Below are positions 14,807 to 20,088 of a stretch of DNA of 20,088 bases, piece after piece. The notes below the pieces were generated by a model that saw nothing but the letters and a program-made list of their open reading frames with translations, made no database searches and was not told where the DNA came from. Each line of letters opens with the position of its first letter. The first letter of the stretch is position 1. The stretch is taken from NCBI GenBank assembly GCA_021823605.1, contig JAKANV010000004.1, forward strand, positions 1 to 20,088. The letters run 5' to 3'. Made by a program: the position numbers and the translations under genes. The DNA comes from a bacterium. GTDB lineage: Bacteria > Patescibacteriota > CPR2 > UBA1875 > JAJYID01.

Positions 14807-15855
14807 AAATAGTTGAGATTCTATATAATCCATGGGAGGGAGGCGCCGAGGAGGTAAGTTATCTCTTGGCGAAAGAGGCGATTAAAGATGGGCAAGAGGT
14901 GGAGTTTATTTTCGGCCAAGAAGGGCCGTTTGTTCAGAGAGTAAAGGATTTAGGCTGCCGAGTGCATTTTGTTAAGATGCATTCTCCATTCGATCCTTTT
15001 GCCATTTGGAACTTAAGAAAGATTTTTAAAGAAATAAAGCCCGACATAGTTCACACAATGTTTTTGCGGGAAAACTTTTTGGCCATAGTTGCTTCTAAGC
15101 TTACCGGGATAGGCAGGGTAGTTTCAACTGTTCACAGGATAGAGCCCAAGACAAAGACTCAGGCATTTTTTAATAGAATGTATAGCCGTGGCCTGTCGGC
15201 CTTTATTGCCACTTCAAAGGTTGCAGAGAAGTATCTCACAGAAGAAGGTATAAAAAAAGAAAAGCTCAAAGTTGTATATAATGGCATAGAACTGCCCAAT
15301 ATTAAAAATATATCAAAGAAAAGTCCTGTTTTTACTGTTGGTTTTGTGGGCAGAGTTTCGTCTGTAAAAAATATTCCACTGCTTTTCGAAGCGCTAAAGA
15401 ATGTCGATAAGAATAATCTGGAAGTCATGATCGTAGGAGATGGGCCGGAAAGAGAAAAACTTGAGGAGCAGGCAAAAGGCCTTAAGTTAGAAAAAGTAGT
15501 GAGTTTTAAAGGATATTCAAAAAATCCGTCAGTATTCTACAAAGAGTTTGATGTCTTTGTGCTACCATCAAAAATAGAGGTTTTCCCGATGGCTTTACTT
15601 GAGGCAATGTCATATGGCGTACCGGCGGTTGCATCAAATGTCGGAGGAATACCCGAGATAGTGAAAGATGGAGAGAATGGCATGCTTTTTACGAGCGGTA
15701 ATGTCGAGGAGCTAGCCGAGAAATTAGAAAAAATCAGAAATGAAAAACACACAAAAGAGCGTCTTTCTGAAAATGCCCTGAAAAGCGTGCGGCAGTTTTC
15801 GGCAGAAAAAATGTATAAAGAAACGAAAAAAATTTACCTCGAAGCTCTTGGCTAA
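14803..15855 (+). CDS. family 4 glycosyltransferase
   Basis: 350 residues with GGAEEVSYLLAKEA at 13-26, VVYNGIELPN at 157-166, GFVGRVSSVKN at 180-190, VGDGPEREKLEE at 211-222 and an EX7E pair E259/E267. The usual EGFP is EVFP here, which keeps both catalytic and donor-binding glutamates. The protein is cytoplasmic or peripheral and is the last gene of the operon. The GTG start overlaps the previous stop as GTGA, with GGAG 8 bases upstream, so it is coupled to the first GT4. Its last codons contain the -35 element of the next promoter. It probably adds one residue of the exported glycan; the specificity is not readable. Confidence 0.9.
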   Translation: MKIVEILYNPWEGGAEEVSYLLAKEAIKDGQEVEFIFGQEGPFVQRVKDLGCRVHFVKMHSPFDPFAIWNLRKIFKEIKPDIVHTMFLRENFLAIVASKLTGIGRVVSTVHRIEPKTKTQAFFNRMYSRGLSAFIATSKVAEKYLTEEGIKKEKLKVVYNGIELPNIKNISKKSPVFTVGFVGRVSSVKNIPLLFEALKNVDKNNLEVMIVGDGPEREKLEEQAKGLKLEKVVSFKGYSKNPSVFYKEFDVFVLPSKIEVFPMALLEAMSYGVPAVASNVGGIPEIVKDGENGMLFTSGNVEELAEKLEKIRNEKHTKERLSENALKSVRQFSAEKMYKETKKIYLEALG

Positions 15856-15876
15856 TAAGCGTTTTAGGAGTATAAT
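15848..15876 (+). promoter_or_regulatory. sigma70-type promoter for the WecA/TagO-type gene, leaderless start
   Basis: TTGGCT (15848-15853) and the consensus TATAAT (15871-15876) are separated by exactly 17 bases. The expected transcription start, near 15883, lies about three bases before ATG 15886, and there is no Shine-Dalgarno sequence in the gap (ACAAGCCAA). The -35 is inside the last codons of the preceding GT4 gene. Confidence 0.75.
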
Positions 15877-15885
15877 ACAAGCCAA

Positions 15886-16914
15886 ATGATACAGATTCTG
15901 GTTTTTAGTTTGGCTTTAAGTTACGGGCTTTCTATTTTGGTAAGGAAAGCTCTCATTCATTTTGATATCCTGGCGCATCCAAGCGAAAGGAAGGTGCATA
16001 AAAAGGCTGTTCCCGAAGGCGGAGGAATAGCTATTTTTATTACGGTGATTAGCGCTTCCTTTATATTCTTGGGCTATGATCCGAAGTTTTTAGGTTTGTA
16101 TGTCGGGGCAACACTCATGTTTCTGATGGGTCTTCTCGATGATATCTTTGACGTCAGGGCGAGGTACAAGCTTATCGGACAAATCGTTGCTGTTTCTTTA
16201 GCGATGTATTTTGGTCTCACTATCCAATTCGTGACCGGTAATGACTCAGTTGTAAATATTGGCATTTTCTCTATTCCTCTGACTTTTCTTTGGCTTTTGG
16301 GAGTGACAAATGCTATCAACTTAATTGATGGATTGGACGGTCTAGCCGGAGGCGTGGGGGCGATAGTATCGATAATTTTGGGCATTGTAGCGCTTGGACA
16401 AGGAAGGACGGATGTAGCAATGATGGCCTTTATTTTGGCGGCCGCTACCATCGGATTCCTACCGCATAATTTCTCTGACAAAAAGAAAATGTTTATGGGC
16501 GACAGCGGGTCACAGTTTATGGGCTTTTCACTGGCCGCTCTTTCCATACTTGGCGTTACCAAGGTTGCTGCTACCTTTGTCATGCTGGCGCCAATAATGA
16601 TTCTTGCCATTCCTATATTTGACACTTTATTTGCCATCATTCGAAGGGCCAAAAATGGCAAAAAGATATTTATAGCCGATCGCGGGCATCTGCATCATCG
16701 TCTTTTAGACCTTGGATTTACCGAGAGAAAAGCGGTAACATTCATTTATTATGTGACTATACTTTTGGGTTTTGTGGCGGTATTTTCTACAAGGATTCCG
16801 CCAAAAAGCGCGGTAGTACTTTTTGTAATAACAGTCGGCATGATAGTCGCTATTTCATTTATGCTATCCAGACAGCACAGTAGAAAGCTCAATGGTCAAA
16901 ACAAGCAAGCTTAG
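15886..16914 (+). CDS. polyprenyl-phosphate N-acetylhexosaminyl-1-phosphate transferase (WecA/TagO/MraY superfamily)
   Basis: 342 residues, polytopic with about ten helices. Superfamily motifs occur in order: KVHKKAVPEGGGIAI at 36-50, LLDDIFD with the paired Asp at 83-89, NAINLIDGLDGLAGG at 142-156, MGDSGSQ at 204-210 and the histidine motif GHLHHRLLDLGF at 267-278. The last motif is characteristic of the WecA/TagO group rather than MraY. It loads GlcNAc-1-P or a related sugar phosphate from UDP-sugar on undecaprenyl phosphate, the first lipid-linked step of glycan assembly. It has its own promoter with little or no leader, so it can be expressed separately from the upstream operon. Its stop abuts the stop of the convergent glmS. 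Confidence 0.92.
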   Translation: MIQILVFSLALSYGLSILVRKALIHFDILAHPSERKVHKKAVPEGGGIAIFITVISASFIFLGYDPKFLGLYVGATLMFLMGLLDDIFDVRARYKLIGQIVAVSLAMYFGLTIQFVTGNDSVVNIGIFSIPLTFLWLLGVTNAINLIDGLDGLAGGVGAIVSIILGIVALGQGRTDVAMMAFILAAATIGFLPHNFSDKKKMFMGDSGSQFMGFSLAALSILGVTKVAATFVMLAPIMILAIPIFDTLFAIIRRAKNGKKIFIADRGHLHHRLLDLGFTERKAVTFIYYVTILLGFVAVFSTRIPPKSAVVLFVITVGMIVAISFMLSRQHSRKLNGQNKQA

Positions 16915-18741
16915 TTATTCCACGGTGACGCTTTTTGCCAGATTCCTGGGCTTGTCTACATCCAGTCCTTTAGATAAAGAAACGTAATAAGCAAATAGCT
17001 GGAGCGGCGCAACAGCCAGTATCGGTGTCAGCATCTCCAAAGTTTTTGGGATATATATGCAATCATCGGCCAAGCGCTCAACATCTTTATTTCCCTCGGT
17101 CGTTAAAATAATTATTTTACCGTTTCGGGCCTTTGTTTCCTCTATGTTTGAAATCCCTTTTTCGTAAACGCTGTCCTTCGGGGCAATGGCAAAAACCGGG
17201 AAATTTTTATCAATGAGCGCGATAGAGCCGTGTTTCATCTCGCCGGAAGCTAGGCCGACTGCGTTCACGTATGAAATTTCTTTAAGTTTAAGCGCACCTT
17301 CTTCTGCCAGCGGAAAACAATATTTTCTCCCTAAGTACATAAAATTATCATATTTAGCATATTTTTCGGCCAGTTTTTTAATCTGGTCTTTTTGTTTTAA
17401 AACTTTCTCTACTTTTTTCGGCAGTTCGCTTATTTCTTCGACAATTCTTTTGCCGGTGACAAGTGACATCTTTCTCTCCCTGCCAAACATGACTGTCATT
17501 AGGGCGAGGACCGTGATTTGTGACGTGAATGCCTTAGTGGAAGCAACGGCTATTTCCGGTCCGGCATGATTGTAGACACCGGCGTCGGTTTCCCGTGCGA
17601 TGGTAGAGCCGACCGCGTTTACTATTCCAAGAGTGATAGCACCTTTTCTTTTGGCCTCCCTGATTGCCGCAAGCGTATCAGCTGTTTCTCCGGACTGGCT
17701 GATGGCGATAACGGCGGTTCGCTCATTAATAATCGGTTTGCGATAACGAAACTCACTGGCGTACTCAACTTCGGCCGGTATTTCGGCATATTCTTCAAAC
17801 ATATATTCACCGACCATCCCCGCAAATCTAGCTGTCCCGCAGGCTACGATAATAATTCTTTCAATTTTTCTCAGCTCATCTTTTACCGATTCCAGGCCAC
17901 CAAGTTTAACATCACCATCTTCTATGATTAATCGCCCCCTGGTCGAGTTTATAATAACCTCAGGCTGTTCCATAATTTCCTTCATCATGAAGTGTTCATG
18001 CCCGCTTTTTTGAGATTCTTCCAGCGACCACTCGACCTGATTTATTTCGCACTTTACCTTTTGGTTGTCTGTATTGGTAATTTCGAAATTATCCTTTGTA
18101 ACCCTAGCTACTTCTCCGTCGTTTAGATAAACTACTTGTTTGGTATGGCCTAAAATAGCCGAGACATCGCTGGCGACAAAGTTTTCACCGTCACCAACCC
18201 CAAGTATTAAAGGGCTGCCTTTTCTTGCGGCTATTATTTCTTCAGGATTATCCTTTGAAATTACGGCTATTCCATATGTGCCCTCGACACACTTTAATGT
18301 TTTGAGCACGGCTGCTTTTAAATCACATTTATAAAATTCCTCTATTAAATGAGCTATAACTTCGGAGTCGGTCTCGGACACAAACTTATGTCCCTTTTTC
18401 TTTAAGTCTTCGCGCAAAGACTGATAATTTTCGATAATTCCGTTGTGCACGATGGCTATATTCCCATCGCAGCTAAGATGGGGGTGGGCATTTTCCCGGG
18501 TCGGTTTTCCGTGGGTGGCCCACCTGGTGTGTGATATGCCGACTTCTCCGGTATATTCCTTATTTTCGAGATTTTTCTCCAGGTTTATAATCTTGCCGAC
18601 TGCTTTTTCTGATATAATTTTTTTATCTTCTACAAGAGCGATGCCGGCTGAATCATAGCCTCTGTACTCAAGCCTTTTTAGGCTTTCAAGGAGCGTATTT
18701 TCGACATTCTTTTTTCCGATGTATCCGACTATTCCACACAT
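16915..18741 (-). CDS. glmS: glutamine-fructose-6-phosphate aminotransferase (isomerizing)
   Basis: 608 residues, the standard GlmS length. The protein begins MCGIVGYIG, with Cys2 the class II amidotransferase nucleophile, and has HTRWATHG at 71-78, HNGIIENY at 99-106 and SETDSE at 122-127. Two SIS domains follow: the first has SQSGETADT at 348-356 and STKAFTSQ at 401-408, the second spans about 450-590. The tail is DKPRNLAKSVTVE, as in known GlmS. It makes glucosamine-6-phosphate from fructose-6-phosphate and glutamine, the committed step to UDP-GlcNAc for peptidoglycan and for the surface glycan encoded alongside. It is convergent with the WecA-type gene, with no bases between the stops. 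A weak AGGA lies about 14 bases before the ATG. No glmS ribozyme fits its leader. Confidence 0.97.
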   Translation of the reverse strand: MCGIVGYIGKKNVENTLLESLKRLEYRGYDSAGIALVEDKKIISEKAVGKIINLEKNLENKEYTGEVGISHTRWATHGKPTRENAHPHLSCDGNIAIVHNGIIENYQSLREDLKKKGHKFVSETDSEVIAHLIEEFYKCDLKAAVLKTLKCVEGTYGIAVISKDNPEEIIAARKGSPLILGVGDGENFVASDVSAILGHTKQVVYLNDGEVARVTKDNFEITNTDNQKVKCEINQVEWSLEESQKSGHEHFMMKEIMEQPEVIINSTRGRLIIEDGDVKLGGLESVKDELRKIERIIIVACGTARFAGMVGEYMFEEYAEIPAEVEYASEFRYRKPIINERTAVIAISQSGETADTLAAIREAKRKGAITLGIVNAVGSTIARETDAGVYNHAGPEIAVASTKAFTSQITVLALMTVMFGRERKMSLVTGKRIVEEISELPKKVEKVLKQKDQIKKLAEKYAKYDNFMYLGRKYCFPLAEEGALKLKEISYVNAVGLASGEMKHGSIALIDKNFPVFAIAPKDSVYEKGISNIEETKARNGKIIILTTEGNKDVERLADDCIYIPKTLEMLTPILAVAPLQLFAYYVSLSKGLDVDKPRNLAKSVTVE

Positions 18742-18786
18742 AAAAAATTGTTTTCCTAATTCGTCATTAACTTATAAACAATTCAC

Positions 18787-18815
18787 ATTCTAGCTGTTTT
18801 CCGGGCATATTCCAA
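18787..18815 (-). promoter_or_regulatory. sigma70-type promoter for glmS
   Basis: On the minus strand, TTGGAA (18815-18810) and TAGAAT (18792-18787) are separated by 17 bases. The start would be near 18780, giving a leader of about 38 nucleotides. The whole gap between glmS and hppA (18742-18923) holds only this promoter, the hppA promoter and the hppA ribosome binding site; I see nothing else in it. Confidence 0.65.
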
Positions 18816-18827
18816 GACAATTATGAC

Positions 18828-18856
18828 TGGACGAAGAATCAAGTTTATGCTAACAT
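18828..18856 (+). promoter_or_regulatory. candidate extended -10 promoter for hppA
   Basis: TG (18848-18849), one base, then TAACAT (18851-18856) make an extended -10, with TGGACG (18828-18833) 17 bases upstream as a weak -35. The transcript would start near 18863, with a leader of about 60 nucleotides ending in AGGAG (18912-18916), 7 bases before ATG 18924. Confidence 0.45.
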
Positions 18857-18923
18857 TAGTCGTATGAGGGTTTCTTCGGGAATCTTTTTTAAATACAAAA
18901 CAAAATAATTTAGGAGAAAAAGA

Positions 18924-20088
18924 ATGATAAACAGCTATCTTCTGTTTGCACTTGGCGCAGCCGTTTTGGCGATCGCTTATGGTGGGTATTTAATTAAATG
19001 GGTGCTTGAAAAAAGCGATGGAAATGAAAAGATGAAAGAAATCGCTTCAGCAATTCAGGAAGGCGCCAAAGCATATTTAAATAGGCAATACAAAACAATA
19101 TTTATAGTCGCGGTTCTGGTTTTCGCTATCCTTCTTTTTACTCTCGGGATAAACACAGCCTTCGGATTTTTGATTGGAGCATTTGCTTCAGCACTTGCGG
19201 GCTACATCGGCATGAACATCTCAGTCAGAGCTAATGTTCGAACTACAGAAGCAGCTAGAAAAGGAATGAGAGAAGCATTGGACGTGGCCGTAAAAGGCGG
19301 AGCGGTAACAGGATTTTTGGTAGTTGGTCTGGCTCTTTTGGTTGTCACACTTTTCTGGATTTTCACTCATGATGCAAAAGCCCTAGTTGGCCTTGGCTTT
19401 GGTGGATCTCTAATCTCAGTTTTTGCCCGTCTTGGCGGTGGTATTTATACGAAAGGTGCAGATGTTGGAGCTGACCTTGTCGGAAAAGTAGAAGCAGGCA
19501 TTCCTGAGGATGATCCTAGAAATCCGGCGGTTATTGCTGACAATGTAGGTGATAATGTTGGCGACTGTGCTGGTATGGCGGCTGACCTTTTCGAGACTTA
19601 TGCTGTAACGGCGGTTGCTGTTATCCTTCTCGGAACGTTAGTGTTTAAAGATTTTGAAAATGCTATTTATTTTCCTCTAGTTATCGGGGGTGTTTCAATC
19701 ATTGCTTCTATCATCGGTTCATTTTTTATCAAACTCGGTAAAAGCAAAAACATAATGAGCGCTCTTTATAAAGGATTAATCGTATCAGCAGGTGTCTCTG
19801 CCATAGCATTTTACTTCGTAACTCAGAAACTGATGGTAGGTAATGGTCTTTATACTCCTGAAAAACTCTATTTTGCTTCCTTGATTGGTTTGGCTGTAAC
19901 GGCGGGAATGGTGGTTATCACTGAGTATTACACCTCAACAAAGTATAAGCCGGTTAAAAGTATTGCTAAAGCATCTGAGAGCGGACATGGCACAAACATT
20001 ATTACCGGTTTGGCAGTAAGCATGAAGTCGACAGCTCTGCCTGTGATTTTGATAGCTGTTGGAATAGTTACTTCATTTATGCTAGCGG
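18924..20088 (+). CDS. hppA: membrane-bound proton (or sodium) pumping pyrophosphatase, 3' truncated
   Basis: The first 388 residues, open to the window edge; full-length members have about 650-800. Hydrophobic helices begin at residue 3. The pyrophosphate-binding signature [20 protein letters not shown] is at 171-190, followed by EDDPRNPAV (195-203) and [20 protein letters not shown] at 206-225, with the lysine, aspartates and glutamate of the hydrolytic site intact. The enzyme couples PPi hydrolysis to ion pumping across the membrane. The form [16 protein letters not shown] resembles K+-independent proton-pumping types such as that of Rhodospirillum, but the deciding Ala/Lys position lies beyond the window. 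ATG 18924 has AGGAG 7 bases upstream. It is divergent from glmS and not part of the glycan operon. Confidence 0.96.
   Translation, partial: MINSYLLFALGAAVLAIAYGGYLIKWVLEKSDGNEKMKEIASAIQEGAKAYLNRQYKTIFIVAVLVFAILLFTLGINTAFGFLIGAFASALAGYIGMNISVRANVRTTEAARKGMREALDVAVKGGAVTGFLVVGLALLVVTLFWIFTHDAKALVGLGFGGSLISVFARLGGGIYTKGADVGADLVGKVEAGIPEDDPRNPAVIADNVGDNVGDCAGMAADLFETYAVTAVAVILLGTLVFKDFENAIYFPLVIGGVSIIASIIGSFFIKLGKSKNIMSALYKGLIVSAGVSAIAFYFVTQKLMVGNGLYTPEKLYFASLIGLAVTAGMVVITEYYTSTKYKPVKSIAKASESGHGTNIITGLAVSMKSTALPVILIAVGIVTSFMLA

Noticed and set aside
15580..15620. EVFP instead of EGFP in the second GT4 as a sign of inactivity
   Set aside because: Both glutamates of EX7E remain, and the glycine position varies among active GT4 enzymes.
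16074..16661. A 195-codon open frame antisense to the WecA/TagO-type gene
   Set aside because: It mirrors a well-supported polytopic enzyme, has no family signature and no start signals; it is a shadow of the coding strand.
18742..18923. A glmS ribozyme/riboswitch upstream of glmS
   Set aside because: The likely promoter at 18787-18815 leaves a leader of only about 38 nucleotides, and no ribozyme core is seen; the gap is shared with the hppA promoter.
1..20088. CRISPR arrays, tRNA or rRNA genes, insertion sequences
   Set aside because: No regularly spaced repeats, no RNA gene signatures and no transposase or terminal inverted repeats were seen.
1..20088. Recoding of TGA (Gly in some candidate phyla)
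   Set aside because: TGA ends the first GT4 gene at 14804-14806 exactly at the conserved end of the protein, and the other genes need no in-frame TGA.

Overview
The window is a bacterial surface-polysaccharide locus next to housekeeping genes. The organism cannot be named. The standard code is used (TGA is a real stop at 14804-14806), start codons include ATG and GTG, genes are tightly packed, and two promoters sit directly on their start codons. Composition and gene style (many ABC, GT and TagA-type genes, a 4,6-dehydratase without membrane helices) would fit a small-genome lineage such as Patescibacteria. That is a guess; nothing here is diagnostic.

Layout. (1) 1-1903: the 3' end of an unidentified gene, a SAM methyltransferase and a DPM1-like GT2, then a small SMR/EamA-type membrane protein on the opposite strand. 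Together they resemble a modification module that works through a polyprenyl-phosphate sugar. (2) 1971-15855: eleven plus-strand genes with gaps of 0-29 bp or overlaps of 1-26 bp, probably one operon driven by an extended -10 promoter at 1934-1962. They encode an ABC-2 polysaccharide exporter (permease, and ATPase with a C-terminal Wzt_C-like domain), a zinc-ribbon methyltransferase, and a 1193-residue protein combining methyltransferase, GT2, GT2 and GT4 domains. These are followed by an NDP-sugar epimerase/reductase, a UDP-sugar 4,6-dehydratase, a WecG/TagA-type transferase, a small membrane-anchored protein, a Wzy_C/O-antigen ligase-type membrane protein and two GT4 enzymes. (3) 15886-16914: a WecA/TagO-type polyprenyl-phosphate sugar-1-phosphate transferase with its own near-consensus promoter. 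(4) 16915-18741, minus strand: glmS. (5) 18924 to the window end: the 5' part of a membrane pyrophosphatase gene (hppA).

How they fit together (inference): GlmS supplies amino-sugar precursor for UDP-GlcNAc. The WecA-type enzyme loads GlcNAc-1-P (or a related sugar) on polyprenyl phosphate, the TagA-type enzyme adds the second sugar, and the GT4/GT2 enzymes extend the chain with sugars, some made by the dehydratase and SDR pair. The ABC transporter exports the chain, perhaps after recognising a methylated end through the Wzt C-terminal domain, and the ligase-type protein transfers it to a surface acceptor. The most unusual item is the four-domain fusion protein next to Wzt.

Composition changes along the window. 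Sampled lines up to about 11.3 kb are mostly 20-37% GC, while several later ones are about 47-65%. The step falls inside the TagA-type gene, which suggests an exchangeable polysaccharide cassette joined to more conserved sequence.
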